Assembly (NCBI RefSeq): GCF_029633865.1 | Contig: NC_079219.1 | Span: 13,688,137 to 13,752,136, forward strand | DNA from: Lampris incognitus | Lineage: Eukaryota; Chordata; Actinopteri; Lampriformes; Lampridae | DNA: 64,000 nt | Direction of reading: 5' to 3' | Shown: in pieces, positions 12,733-27,200 of the stretch | Numbering within the stretch: the stretch's first letter is position 1 | How the letters are laid out: each line of letters starts with the position of its first letter | The notes under the pieces: model-generated | Told to the model about the DNA's origin: nothing | The model's input: only the letters and a program-made list of their open reading frames with translations | Database searches by the model: none | Program-made: the position numbers and the translations under genes

Positions 12733-14540
12733 ATACACAAGGGCCGCCACGGCACATAGTTGAGTAACAATATGCTAAGTCACTATTTATACATCTGCGG
12801 TAAGATTTTGTTTTTTTTTGGTGGCAGGCTGTGAGAGTCCTTTTCAAATCTAATTTGCTCAGTATTCTGAGTTACTAACTCAAATTAGTAACTTAGTATA
12901 TGTCGATTTAATGCTTGACATGTACTCTTGTGTGACAAAATGTTTTTCTTTTTCCCAAAAAGTATTTCAGAAAAACGTCTGTGGAGGACTAGTGTCTCAT
13001 TATATCTTGCTCTCAGATTTTGTTAGGGTGAGTCAATAAGGCCTGGAAAAGCGTATCAACTCACTAACCTACAGTGGATTTGTGGGCATTACGTGCCTCA
13101 GCAAGCCAGAAGAAAGGGTCACTTCCTTTTTCAGCAGATAAGCAGTCAACATCTCATGCAGGCAACATCCAATGCAGTGGTTTTCAAACTTTATTCTAGG
13201 AGACCCAAAGTTTAAGAAACAATTTTTTTTGTGACCCCCAAACTGATTTTACTAATTATTGTGTTGGCTAGGGCCAAATTTATCATGGTTTTATGATATT
13301 ATACTACTATCCTTCAGTGTTTTATTCATCATGTATGTTTTTCAATGGACTTGAGAAGGCTTTGGCAGCATGTAATCCATCCATCCATTATCCAAACCAC
13401 TTATCCTGATCTCGGGGTCATGGGGATGCTGGAGTCTATCCCAGGAGTCATTGGGCAGCAGGCGAGGAGACACCCTGGATAGGCCGCCAGTCCATCACAG
13501 GGCCAACACACTCGCACACATTCACATCTAGGGATAATTTAGTGTGGCCGATGCACCTGACCTACATGTTTTTGGACTGTGGGAGGAAACCGGAACACCC
13601 GGAGGAAACCCATGCAGACTTGGGGAGAACATGTAAACTCCACACTGAGGACGACCTGGGGTGACCCACCAAGGTTGGACTACCCCGGGGCTCGAACCCA
13701 CGACCTTCTTGCTGTGAGGCGACCGTGCTAACCACTGCACCACCGTGCCGCCCACAGCATGTAATATTTCTTGAAAATAATTAGGGGGCTTATTTGAAAT
13801 GTAATCAAGACCTGGCCCACACTTTGAAAAACACGTATCTAATGGCACAATACCTTTAATAAGCCGAACACTGTAAGAGAAAGCTTAGTTGGCTGCATTG
13901 GATTTCAGTCTGACTTTGATTTATCTTCTGGTGTATTCATTTGGACTACCTTGTAGGTGGAGAACCAACAAAAGTTTTATCTTATTTATCGACGTATGAA
14001 GGTATCCTAGATAATAGACATTAATACTTACTCTTATTTGGTTTTTATGATTCAGCATTGTCTACATCCTTTGAAAGATACAGGGTCTCGAGCAACTCAC
14101 TAAATGAACGACGACTGACTTAAAACTCCAAATCCCATGATCTTTTAAAAACTTCTCAACAGCATATTATTTTTGTTAAGTTTCTGTAACCAAACAGAGT
14201 ATGTAAATAAGACAGCACATCTTTTAATTTTGCAACGAAACTCCTGTACAAGTAAAACAAAAAGGAAAAATAAAACAACCCCCCCCCTAAAAAAAACCCC
14301 CCAAAACAATCATTACCCTCCTCCAAAGCAAGGACTCACCCCCCCTCACCCCTGCTGGCGGTTAGAGGGGTGTAGACCCCCCCCCCCCACCAACTGGGTG
14401 CATACTACTGTACAGCACTTCTTTCTTTCTTTTTTCTGTACATCATTTCTGAAGGACCCTCATCACCGCTGACCCCCGAGATCCGAGACGAGCCCGGAGA
14501 TGAGCCCAAGTTCCACGATTTCCCGTGGTTCCTTGTTTGC
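12733..14540. other. Intergenic DNA upstream of the zinc-finger/piggyBac gene
   Basis: Apart from the inverted SINE at 13377-13755, no gene or named repeat is recognised. C-rich and A-rich low-complexity runs occupy 14278-14400. CG dinucleotides become frequent from about 14450, as expected near a vertebrate promoter. Confidence 0.4.
13377..13755 (-). mobile_element. tRNA-derived SINE (family A), minus strand
   Basis: The reverse complement carries GTGGTTAGCACGGTCGCC and GGGTTCGAGCCCC boxes, the GTGGAGTTTACATGTTCTC body and a (GGAT)n-type end, seen here as CCATCCATCCATTATCC. The 3' half matches the type at 17153-17524, so there are two tail subtypes of family A. Confidence 0.8.
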
Positions 14541-14626
14541 GAGTGACGTCACCATGTCTGCAGCTTGCTAAAGCTGGCTTTGTGCTCAGCGACGCGGAGA
14601 TGTTTGGGGCGGATGAATCGTTCCAG
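14541..14626 (+). promoter_or_regulatory. Probable 5' UTR exon with upstream ORFs and a CRE-like octamer
   Basis: The palindrome TGACGTCA lies at 14544-14551. It is followed at 14554 by an ATG in good context that opens a five-codon upstream ORF. A second ATG at about 14600 also fails to join the main frame across the junction. The stretch ends at TTCCAG|GTAATA (14626), a good donor, and the acceptor TTTACAG at 15190 would place the main ATG 61 bases into exon 2. The left edge of the exon cannot be set from sequence. Confidence 0.45.
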
Positions 14627-15251
14627 GTAATATATTTGCATCACACTGCGTTCGTGTAGTCGCGGGCGTGTGTGTATGTGTGCCCTGAAAGGACGGACAC
14701 AAGAGGTTGTTGTGGGTTGGGCTGCGTAGCAGATTAGCCCCCCACATGCAAATGCAAATATGATTAGCTTGGCGCTTCAAATCGGCTGTGTAGACCAGGC
14801 ACGTTAATATTTCTGGTAATGGTTACGGTTAAGAAGGTGGGGGGTGGGGGGAATAAGCACTTCATGACCATCCTCAGCCCTCGAGTTTCACGATATAACC
14901 TGCGCTGAATGGAGGTTATGATGCGCCGCAACCGACGCCTGTCCTCATCTGGAGGTCTTTTGTTGTATTTCAAGTCCTTTCGTTGTGGTCTCCTAGTTTG
15001 GACGGAGCACAAAGATCCCCGATTCTTCCATTAAACGCGGTTGACGCCATTCAGTGGAAATAAACTCAATCCAAGAGGCAGCATGACCACAATAAAATGA
15101 TGTTAAGATGATTCTATTTTTTTTTATATAACAATGGGTTTTCTTGCCATGTTGGAAACATGTTTGTGTTCTGTCGGCTTCTATTTACAGGCTCTTCGTC
15201 TCAGAGAGACCCCCGTTTAGGCGTAACTGAGAGACCAGGGCATTCGGAACC

Positions 15252-18200
15252 ATGCAGAGTCAGGTTCAGACAATTAGGACGAGCGGATCACAAACGGTGG
15301 CTACTGAATCAGCAGCGCACACGTCTGACAGAACCGCTGGGACACAGCTGATAGACTGTCAAACAGTGACACATATGGTGAAGGGAGGATCGGCTGTTAG
15401 GCCACTGGAGCCAAACCCGGGATTACCGGAGAGTGAGCCGGAGACACACGCATTGCAGAGTGTGACAGGGCTACACATAACAGAGAGTGAGACGGTTGTC
15501 CCAGCAGATGAGAGTGGAAGCAGCACACAGTGTTTGGAGGGAAATGTTGCACAAACACAGGCAGGCGTGACAGTGACACAAGCGGCGGAAAACGAACGCG
15601 ACACAGAGGGGGACCCGGATTCATCCGGCAATAGCCAAGGGGTGAAAAAGGTGAACCAAACGGTACCTGAAGGAAGGAAATATATTCCTCCCAAAAAGTG
15701 CAGAACTGATCCCCTGAAAATGGACATGTCCAAGGCAGTGGTTATGCCTCTCTCATGTGAGTACCTAAACTGCCCTGATGTAGTTCAGCATGCCTTTTAC
15801 ACTTAAGAGGCCACTTACTCATCTTGGGAAGCAACAGTTTAGGGGAGGTTATAGTGGAGCATGGGGGATAAAGAAATACACATCTTGTGGAACATCATTG
15901 CTAAAGAGCCTGGTATTGTAAGCCAACTTGAAGTATTCAACTGTAGCAGAGTACCTAAGCTGTACTAATGGGCAGACAGCAAATCTTGAAATACTTATTG
16001 CCTTCCCATCAAAAATATTGATAAAAGTTGCTGTATATGCAAACTTATTTGTCAAGTAAAAACAAAAGCAAAATTTGTGTAATGTTTGCTTATCTTAACT
16101 CCAAGCTACTGCTGCCCTCATCAGTTGGGATCATAATTACCTTCACTAACTCCCAGCTGCACTGGCTTCTTCTTCTTCTAGCAAAAAGCTTTGTAGTTTT
16201 TATGCCATCAATAAATAAATAAATTAAATAGTTAATTCATTCATTAAACTCTCCTGTGACTTTGCTTCAAATCATTAAAAGTATGCATTCTTTCTTCCCC
16301 ATATGACCCCTTGTGTTCCAGCATCTCAGCTCTCACTGCAGTGCATGCAGTGCCATATAATCTTCAGCGACCACAAGAGCAAAGAGCGTCACCTCAAATT
16401 GAGCCACCCGGCAGAATATGAACAGTGTATATTAAGGAATGCCCTTTTTGCCTGCTATGTTTGTGACCGCCAGTTCACTAACTCTGCAGAGCTCATGGCC
16501 CACCAGAAAGCTCACATAGAGAGGAAACCTTTCAGGTGTCCAATCTGCAGTCAGGCTTTCAAAAAGTCATCAGAGCTCACCCTTCATAAAAAAATCCACT
16601 TTGGCCAGGATGGTTATGCCTGCACGGACTGTGGAAAACCCTGCAAAACACTAACCCTACTTAAGTATCACAGACGCACGCACACGGGAGAAAGGCCGTA
16701 TGTGTGCAAGGAGTGTGGGAAGAGGTTCAGCATGTCCAAGGCTCTCCAGAAACATATGACGTTACACTCACCAGAGGGTACAGAAGATGATGGAGGAAAT
16801 GCCACTGTCAATGCACAGCAGAAGAAAAATAACAGTAAGACAAATTGATCAGATTTATTGGCAAATAAAACAACCCTTCAGAAGCATGTTTTCATATGTT
16901 ACATGGTAAAAATGATAAATAGTATTTTTTCAATTTTTTTCCCAACACAATTATATTATTTCCCACACTGTGATTCTTTCTGTTATAATAATACCTTTTA
17001 TTTATATAGCACTTTCCTAAAACAATGTTACAAAGTGCTTTACAAAGAAAGAAAACCAGACAAAGCAAAAATAAGAATAAAACCAAATAAGTAAGAGTAA
17101 ATTAAAAATGGTATGAATAAATAAAAACAAATGCCAAACATTTATAAATGTTGGGCGGCACAGTGGCGCAGTGGTTACCGTCGTCGCCTCACAGCAAGAG
17201 GGTCCTGGGTTCGAGCCCTGGGGTAGTCCAACCTTGGGGGTCGTCCCGGGTCGTCCTCTGTGTGGAGTTTGCATGTTCTCCCCGCGTCTACTTGGGTTTC
17301 TTCCAGGTGCTCCGGTTTCCTCCCACAGTCCAAAGACATGTAGGTCAGGTGAATCGGCCATACTAAATTGTCCCTAGGTGTGAATGTGTGCGTGGGTCGG
17401 CCCTGTGATGGCCTGGCGGCCTGTCCAGGGTCTCTCCCCGCCTGCTGCCCAATGACTGCTGGGATAGGCTCCAGCACCCGCACGACTCAGTGGGATAAGC
17501 AGTTTGGATAATGAATGAATGAATTTAAACATTTGTAAAAGACTTAACAAAAAGAAAAGTTTTAAGATGAGATAAAGAAGCGAGAGACTTGGTTTGTCTT
17601 AGTTCAACAGGAGAGAGTTCCATAGTGTGGGGGCTCTAACAGCAAAAGCCCGATAACCCTTTGTAAGAAACCAAGACCTGGGAATAACCAGCAGGGCTCC
17701 ATCTGCAGATCTTAATGGTCGAGAGGGCGTATACCAGGTCAATAAATCAGAACTGCATGTAGGAGCAAGACCATTTAAGGCCTTAAAAGTGAGCAATATA
17801 AATTTAAAATCAATACAAAATATAACAGGGAGCCAGTGTTGGGAGGCAAGCACAGGGGTGATGTGATCATGCCTCTTTGTCCCAGTAATGAGCTGACCAG
17901 CGGTGTTTTGTACCAACTGCAGACAGTGGAGCGAACCCTTGCTGATACCTGAGTAAAGTATGTTGCAATAGTCAAGCCGAGAACAGAGAAAAGCATGTAC
18001 AACTTTTATGAGAAATGATACTACTACACTAAGTATATATTTATGTATTTATCTTAATATATATATTTATTTATCTATATGTCTTAGGCGTTAATATTCA
18101 TAATAATCTTAAGATCTATCTTAATATTTCGCTCCTCATTTGTTGAGCACTTTTATCTCCACTATTGATGGTTTCCGGAAAAAAAAAGCTATATATATTT

Positions 18201-21200
18201 ATATATATTTAGATCATACTAAGTGATACTACTATATTGCTTTTATGTGAAACATTTTTCCTCTTTTTTACAGATATATCTACAATAAAATATCCCTGTT
18301 CTATATGCAAAGCTACCTTCAAGACCACCAAGACACGGTTACATCACATGAAAACCAAGCACAATTTGTTGCTGTTACCCAGTAACACCGTCTCAGCTGA
18401 GCAGCCAGTGAAACAAGGTATACCTATTATAACACCAATATCTGTTTGCCAACCAACACTTCTACATGTGGAGCCGATTGGACCTCTTCAACAAGTTGAC
18501 GCTAACATTGACACGGAGCAAATTTGCAGACTGATTGAATCGCTGGGAAATGTGCAGAAAGTCAACCAAGTCGTTATTCTGGGACAGGTGCCACCTCATG
18601 CTCCACCACTGGATCTTCAACAGATACCAGGACGGGGGGAACCTATTAATGTGAATCTAGCTGTGCCACAGATGGATGTATTAAATAGAAAACAGGTAGA
18701 ACAATCTAAGACTGTGGATCAGGAATTTTCGAAGAACCCATGTGATTCAATGGAACAAACCATTATACTAGAACCTATTACACCAGATGGACAGCTGGAA
18801 AACTCTTCATTTCCAGAGCTAGGCCCCCAAATGGCACCATCTGAAAGCATAAGCTTAAAACTTGTTGCACATGAGCAAACACCCCAAATGGCACCGTCTG
18901 AACACATAAGCTTAAAACTTGTTGAGCATGAGCAAACGCCTCAGATTGCACCACCTGGAAATATAAGCTTAAAACTTGTTGAGCATGAGCAAACAGGAGG
19001 GCAAGAGATAGAAATGGTACATCAGTTTCCTCCAGAGACTGAGATTGGCGAAATTCAACCTATGGATCAAACGGTTAATCACAGTGAGATAACTGACATC
19101 AAACAAAACCCTGAGCAAACAGTCATATTAGAACTAACCTCTGCCTTGATTCCAACTGTGGAGTTGGAACAAACCCATTCTGTACTGCAAAGAGAACTGT
19201 CGTCCTCCTCACTAGTACCAACCACTGAACTGGAGAAGACGTCTAATGAAACTGAAGTGTCTCAACAGGACACAAATCTATCCGTTCCATTACTCACACC
19301 TACAGTTCAGTTGGAAATGACAGCTTTACAGACAGACAAGCAGGACCTTTCTACTTGTACTTTCATCCAAACAGACACAGTGACACAAACCCCAAGTGAA
19401 TCCCAATCTAATCCTACAACAGAGGCTGATTCACAGTTGCAGACAGTAAGGCTGGATCATGCCCATTCTGTAATGGAGAGCACCTTAGTAGAAGAGACAC
19501 ATGAGAAAGTTGAACAGGAACCATCAGTGAAATCACCGACGGACAGTAGAGAGACTCAGAAGCAGCCTGAGAAGTTGTGCAGAGTAGATGAGTCATCTGC
19601 AAAAGAAGAGGTCCTTTCAATGTTGCAGACTAAGCAGGTGCAACAGATATCACACTCAAACGAAAATGTAATGTCGGCTCAAGAATTAGTCAAAGTACGG
19701 AAAAGAAAGTCAGTAAGGAACATTATTTTCCAAGAATACATGCAAGAAATTACAGGTTCAAGGAAAAAAAAAGATTTAAAAATTGGTGAGAAACCTGCCA
19801 AACGCCAAAGAAGAGAAGAGTCCCATCTTGTTGTCAAATTTGGTCCAAAAAACAAAAAACAAAAGAAGCCATCAAAGCCATGTAAGTCAACCCAACAAGG
19901 ACTCATTGGTGATAAAACCCCAGAGACAAGTCTGTCAGACACAAAAGTGCCTTCAAAAAAGAAAGGAAGGAAAGCAAAAAGAGACAAGAAAGAATCAGTT
20001 GAAACAAAACCAGCTTCCCTAATACAAGATTCAAATGTACCAGAAATTAAAGAAACTTCCAGAAAAAAGAAGTTAAAAAAGCAAAAAGATATGGTTAGTG
20101 AGAGTGTGGAGCAAAGAAACAAACAAGTGCTTGTGGCTGCACCAGTACTTAAAAAGAAAAGGCAACAAAAAATCATGCAAAAAAGCCAGCCCAAGAAAAC
20201 AAAAGATGGGAGACTGACAAGTAAGGGGAGAAAGAGAAAACTCACAAAGGGGCAAAATAATACAGAAATGAATAAGGGATCCGCAAGCATCCTTTCCCAA
20301 AAAATTACACAAGACTCTCTACTCCTATTAAAAGGTCATAAACAGCCCCAGCTGAAAGTTTACAAGTTAGACCCTTCAAAGGCACCAGGCCAGACACTGG
20401 ATGCTCCACCTCGCTGGCACCAAAACACCTCTCGTCAGATTGATATCAAACTCAAACAGAGAGACAATACAAGTGAGCCTCAAAACCTGCTAGCAACTAG
20501 AGGTAAGAAGAAAGGAGGGAGATCCAAAAATGACCAGAAATCTCTTTCATTGATGTCCTCTCTCTTGGTATCCTCTTCACCACCTGAACCACTACCCACC
20601 AAGTCCAAGACCACCAGAAAACGTAAAGCCTCTTTGCAGGTAGAGGCTGAGGGAGTGATAACTTCCCCTCATTCCTGGCGTGCTTTAGAGTGTAAGGACT
20701 GTGGGGAGAGATTTTCCGAAGTCTCTTCACTTCAGGAACACAAGACTATGATGCACGCTGTAGAGAGCCCAGGCCTCACTTACACAAATGGGAACATCTT
20801 TGAGGGGGTCTCCAGGTTAGATCTTTGCCAGCCTCCAAAACTAACCAACAATATTATTGGGATGACTAATCCTGCCACAGATTGGGACACTGAGGTTGAG
20901 ATGAGAGAGATATCTTTAGAAGGCAGAGAAAGGAGTGTCTCTTTTCCAGCCCTTAATCCCTCCCCTTCTTTACATTTGACTTCTGCAGATGTTGAAATGA
21001 GTGGATTTGAGGAGAAGAGTGTGAATGTAGCCATGTCAAATATAACAACATTTGTGAAAACGGCTAAGGAGCCCCCAATGCATTCAGCACAAATCTTTAC
21101 AGACCTTTCATCACTCTGGTCAAAATCTGGTCAAATGGAAACTCTTGAGTCAAGCATTGGTTTCCATCCAAATTTTACATCTGAAACATCTTTAAAAAGT

Positions 21201-24200
21201 TCTCAGAAAAAGGACTCTGAGGCAAGAGGGTCCTTGGCAACATGTCAAGCCAACAGAGAAGATATCCCTAAGAATTATTTGCCTCCCATTCCGGAATCTG
21301 AAGTCCAGGGTACCACAGATGAAGATGTTAAGGAGGATTTACTTCTTGACGTAGATCTTGTCACTGTTGGGGAGCAGAGTGAGAAAGATGACTCAACCTT
21401 GTTTCATGACAGTGGTTCCCAAAATGAGCTTGTTGGAACAGATAATCTAGAAACTAGCAGCACCGACACACCTATAGTCGCTGCTCGGACTAATGAAAAG
21501 ACAGCTCATGTAAACCTAAGTTTGCAGATTGCTCCCCGTTTCACCTATGAGGCTCAAATCAAAGATGAAGAGGAGGAGGAAAGTGTATTGCAGAGAAAAG
21601 AGGAAAGATTAAAGTCAGTTGGAAGGATGAGTGTGTCAACTGATAAGGGAGGAGGACTAGGACATTTAAGAAGGGGCATTATATCCAGAAGTTCAGAGGG
21701 AGCAAATGTCAAAGGAACAGAAGCAGAGAAAGAGTCTGAATGTCAGGTGGTCTATGAAAAATATTCGCTTACCACTGATTGTGATATCAGCGATAACGGT
21801 GAGACCATCAGCGTTTGCCATGCACTGTCACAATCCCAGAATTCACAGCCAAAGAGCCCCTCAAGATTTGAGCCCAACAAAAGTTTGGTTTCTCCCACTT
21901 ATGTGGCACCCATGCCTTCATTAGAGTCGTCTTCCAAAGAACAGGTTGTCTTTGAACTGGATTCTGCTACTACCAATGTTGCTGCGGTATCGATGTCAGA
22001 GAAAGGGCTAGGGCTGAAGGGAGTAGAGGAACAAGACAGAGGAACTGAACAGTCTCCATGCATCATACTTGAGAGGTTCCTTACTTCCAATCAGAGAGAG
22101 GTCGGTGATCAAGAGCGATGCCTGTTAGCAACAAGAAACAGTTACACACAGGTAAAGGTCAGCATATGTTTGTCTTAACGAATGTTAGTTTGTTTAATTA
22201 GCACAGCAGATTGTAATAATTGTAATTCTTTTTTTACAGGTTTCAGATGGCACTGCTGAGAATGACATGGTGTTAAGGGAAGACAGTGAAATCCAGGAGA
22301 TAAAAATTGAGGATAATATATCAGAGCCACCACCAGTAGTACACACTTGTGAAAGTAGACAGAGAGTGGACATACAGCCACAGCACCAGCGAGGTGTAAG
22401 GACTATTCTCGTGAAGCAGGAGAGCAGCCTCATCCTTAATGATCCTCAAGCAACCCAAGAAAGCAGACACATTCAATGGAATGTAGAACAAATAGACATT
22501 TCAGGCAGCTCTTGTCCACGTAAGTTTTGGGGTAAAAAATAGGATAATTGCAGAACATATAGAATTGTATAATGGCAGTTTCCAATACGGAGGTTATGAT
22601 CAAGTTAACTATATAACTTGTTTAATAGATCCCATATTCCATATTTTGTATTTGAAAACGATCTATTTTCTTTGAAGGTGGGCTGGAAAAAAAGCATGTA
22701 TGCCTCTTTTTAGACTTTTGGTTTTTAAGACAGACTGTTTTTTTTTTGTTTTTTTTTTTGCTTTCAGAGACTGGAAACAAGGAGAGGACCACAGTCTCCA
22801 GTATAGCCCCTGTCTTAGGGAACAAACAGTGCATCTTCTTCCCGGTGAAAGAAGAGGAGCGAGAGGTTCTTTTGGGAGCCTCTCAGAGTGACAGTAGTGT
22901 ATTAAACCTGAGCATGTCTGTCGATACCAGACTTCTTCATGGACTTAATCAAACAGAACATCCGCCAGGTGATGGTGGTTTATGTAAGTTATGGTTTCAT
23001 TGACTTACAACCAGTGGTGGCTGGCCAGTACAGGACGCTGGGGCTCTGCCCCTTTCAAATATCAAGACGTGAAAATTTACTTCAACATGTCAAATATAAT
23101 TTAGTTGTATAATGCAAATGATTATGAAATAAAAGTGTTTTTCAGTCTTTGAGCACCTGTCAGCAGCTATTAGATATTGGTTTGAAATGGTATTTGGTTG
23201 ATTTCTGTCTGAATACATATACTTCCTGGGTGAGGTGCGCCGGCCAAACGATACCTTATGTAAGCCCTCAAACTTTTGGCGAGCAGGTGACCTGAGGCTG
23301 CTGTCTGATTGGTTTCTTCAGATTTTCCATGGGGTGCAGTTCTGTGCGACCCAAACATTCCCACTTTTATTGGCAGCGACTTAGTATTGTTTTAATGTTT
23401 TTTGCTCTAATGTGACTGGACAATTCTCGTGGCTGTCAATCATGTTAACACCCACCATGATGCCTCATCTAGACTGCCAATCATCCACCGTCTACGAACC
23501 CTGATAAAATCTATAGGCTACATTGTCCTTCTTAATAACTCTGTGACAGTGTGGACATTAAAGCAGCTGTCAGTAGTGCTGCGTCAAGGTAAATTGCGCC
23601 CCCCCAAAAAAATTTTTGCACCAGCCGCCACTGTTTATAACATAGCAATTTTTTTACATTAGGTATACATATTGAAGACTAATGTTTCAGTCTTGTTTCT
23701 TCTTGTTTGTTTGCAACAGATGACGAGACCCCTGCCACGGGGGACAATCAGGGAACCAGAATGAGAGGGGTGTCATTAGGAACAGAGGATAGTGACTCCG
23801 AGAACACAGGAGGTTTGTTTTATAATTTTTTTTCAGACCCCCCCCCCCCTTTTCTCCCCAGTTGTACTTGGCCAATTACCACAATCTTCTGAGCCATCCT
23901 GGTCACTGCTCCACCTCCTCTGCCAATCCGGGGAGAGCTGCAGACTACCACATGCCTCCTCCGATACATATGGAGTCGCCAGCCGCTTCTTTTCACCTGA
24001 CAATGAGGAGTTTCACCGGGGGGACGTAGTGTGTGGGAGGATCTCACTATTCCCCCCAGTTCCCCCTCCCCCCTGAACAGGTGAGGCGCTAGTGCAGCGA
24101 CTAAGATACATACCCACATCTGGCTTTCCACCCACAGACACAGCCAATTGTGTCTGTAGGGATGCCTGACCAAGCTGAAGGTAACACGGGGATTCGAGCC

Positions 24201-27200
24201 GGCGATCCCCGTGTTGGTAGGCAACGGAATAGACCACCATGCCACCCGGACGCTCCTTATGATATAATTTTGAACAATAGGTAATACTGCTTTGTCGCAG
24301 TCCTTCAGCTGTTGACCAGGGGTCTCATTTATAAAACAGTGCATAGGAGCCTTACTAAAAGTGTATGTGCGCACAAAAGCAGAAAATGGCGTGCGCCATA
24401 CAGGTGCGCACATTCTCCCGTCAAGTTTGTTTTCATAAATCACAAATTTTCGTGGGAAGTGGCATACGCTTCTTTCAGGCTCCATTTTGTGGTTTGTTTG
24501 TTTTTTTAACTTAGACTATATATGCGAACTTCTCTTCCAGCTGAGACAAACATTGAGCATCAGAATGTACCAGAGCTTCGAGACTTCCTCCTTCAGAGTT
24601 CTGATGAAGAAGACGCAAGTGTTTTTGAATCCCCTGATCCTCAGCCTGAATCAGAAGCCCATGTTATGGCCTGCTACTACAAGAACCAACACAATAGCCC
24701 ACTGCAGCCAAATGAACAATCTCACAAGTACAGTACAAGCCCATTTATTAACACTTCAAATTTTCAAGCTAAACAGTTATCCAGACAGATGTAAAGTATT
24801 CAAAAGGCTATATATATCCATCCATCCATCCATTATCCAAGCCGGTTATCCCAATTGGGGTCACGGGATGCTGGAGCCTGTGCCAGTAGTCTTTGGGCAG
24901 CAGGCAAGGAGACACCCTGGCCAGTCCATCGCAGGCTAACGCTATATATAATGATGCGAAATTAAAATTATATTTGTCTGCTGGATGTGTATGTAAGTAA
25001 TTTGCATTTCCAATCAAATTATGATCACTGACCCTAATCTGCTGATTTTGGCTGTATTTGTGCTTCCATTTTAAAAATTGCATTTTTTGTGACTATATTC
25101 TTTGGCATTTTCATATCAGCAGTAAATGTAATTTGAAGTTAATTAACATTAGGATAAAGAAATTTAAGGGTAAATATTGGTCATGTACACCTTAAATACA
25201 GTAATTATGTTAAGTGTCCATCTATCCATCCATTATCCATCCATTATCCAAACCGCTTATCCTTACCCAGAGTCACAGGGATGCTGGAGCCTATCCCAGC
25301 AGTCATTGGGCAGCAGGCGGGGAGACACCCTGGACAGGCAGCCAGACCATCACAGGGCTTATTGAAGAATAACCACTAAGCTTTATAACGCTATAGCTAC
25401 AAACACATAGTACTCTCCATAAAAAAATAAAAGGAAAAGGGTGGACGGCGGGTTTCGGGCTAATAAACAATCCACAATGGACGGACGATATAATGATTGG
25501 GGAAATTTGAATTAAATTTCTATTTAAATTAAAAATAGGTGTCAATACTGCAATGGATTCACACAGGACCTGGTCCCAATATGGCAACTTGGCAGGCAAA
25601 TCCATAAAGTCATTTGACCAACCAATCCATTTCATAAAAACTGCAACTAATACAAGCACAGACAACATTGTTTAAAATGTTTATCTGGAATTAAACAAAT
25701 GTTCACATACCTCACCATGCTTTCTCAGATTGGACGGCGTTTTGTAGGCAGTGATGAAGTTTGTGCGCGGTAGACAGAACAAACATTTAAAACGATATGA
25801 ATCTTTCTTCTTTTTCTGGTGAGGAATCCTCTTTATCTGCCGTAGCCATCATTACTGCCGCCAAGTTCAAACTGAACTGTTCAAAAAATGCAGCAAGCAC
25901 TTTGAACTTGACTGACAGCATAGGAGTAGTTTGCAGCGATTGTTTTTTCTCTTGCGACGAACACAGCGTATGGCCTATCGCATTTTAGAAAAGAAGAGAA
26001 AATTCATCTTCAAAATAACGAGTAACCTGCGCTCACACTGGCAGCGATGTCGAACGACAAAGCGGCCGGAAGTCATTCATTTCCAATGGTCGCTGGGCGA
26101 CACTGAGCGACATAGCGCGTCACATCACCTGGCGATGCAATCGCCGTGACTAAAATGTGAAGTGAATGAAATTTTAATTTTCCATTGACTTTTCCTTTTG
26201 ATATGCATTTAAAGCTTAAATAGTGGCAATACTGCATCATTCACATTCATTGTCCACATGCCAGATCATTGTCTCTTTCTGTCTTATTAACTGGGTTTCT
26301 TTTTCACTTACATTTGTTTCCTGTTCTCCCTAGCTTTCCAGCATCAGAAACCCAGCCCTCTCCCAGTGCATCAAGAGAAAGAAATGGAGACAGCGAACCC
26401 ATTGATTACTTCTCTAAGTATTATGGTTGGGATGCCTGGGAAGAAATTGCCCAGTGCACAAATAAATTGTCCAACATGCCCAACACAGTCACAGCCAAAG
26501 AGGTTGCACAGTTTGTCGGAATCCACATTGCAATGGGAACTTTGAAGGTCAGTGTCCATGTGCGACTGCTGTTTTGATTGTCAACAGTTTGGTTGCACCA
26601 TTGGCTAGTTATTCCCCAGAGTAGATAACTAAACTACAAGTTCTTGTTTTTATTCATGAGGAAATAGCTAACAAATTCCTAAGAGGCCAGACTTCTTGGT
26701 TTGTTGCCCTACATCTGTGGAACACTCTCCTCAACCATCTGATATCATCACACACTTCGGGGTCATTTAAAGTTGGCCCTAACAGCCCACTGTTTCTTTT
26801 TCCCTTTTTTGTAGTTTATAAAAAAAGTATATTTTTGATAAAATGTATAATTCTTCATATTATCAAATGCTGACCGTTATTTCAATCTTATGTCATAATT
26901 ATTTTGCTTTTTGTCTTTTTTTTTTTCAGTTTCCCAGTGTTAAGCTCTACTGGCAGGACTTTACTAAAGTACCTCTTATTGCTGACACCATGCCACTTTC
27001 CCGGTTTCTTCAACTGTCTCGCAAGTTGAAACTAAATGCTCCTGCAAAAGACCAAGTCAATATTGTTAAGAGAGGAAAAAATGTAAAAAATTTGCACCAT
27101 GCTACACCAATAACCAGTGTGCAAAGCGGTTTCAATAGTAGCAGCCATGTCCAAGTTCCCCTTCAGAGCCACAGGGATAAGTCAGATGACCAGGACTGTA

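Noticed and set aside
15160-15351. Alternative plus-strand frame over exon 2 of the chimeric gene
   Set aside because: It has no homology and stops early. The frame from 15252 continues in phase through eight more exons.
19679-20290. 203-codon open frame on the minus strand
   Set aside because: It is antisense to the Lys-rich part of the chimeric gene. Lys codons read backwards give Phe/Leu-rich text with no domain, so it is a shadow.
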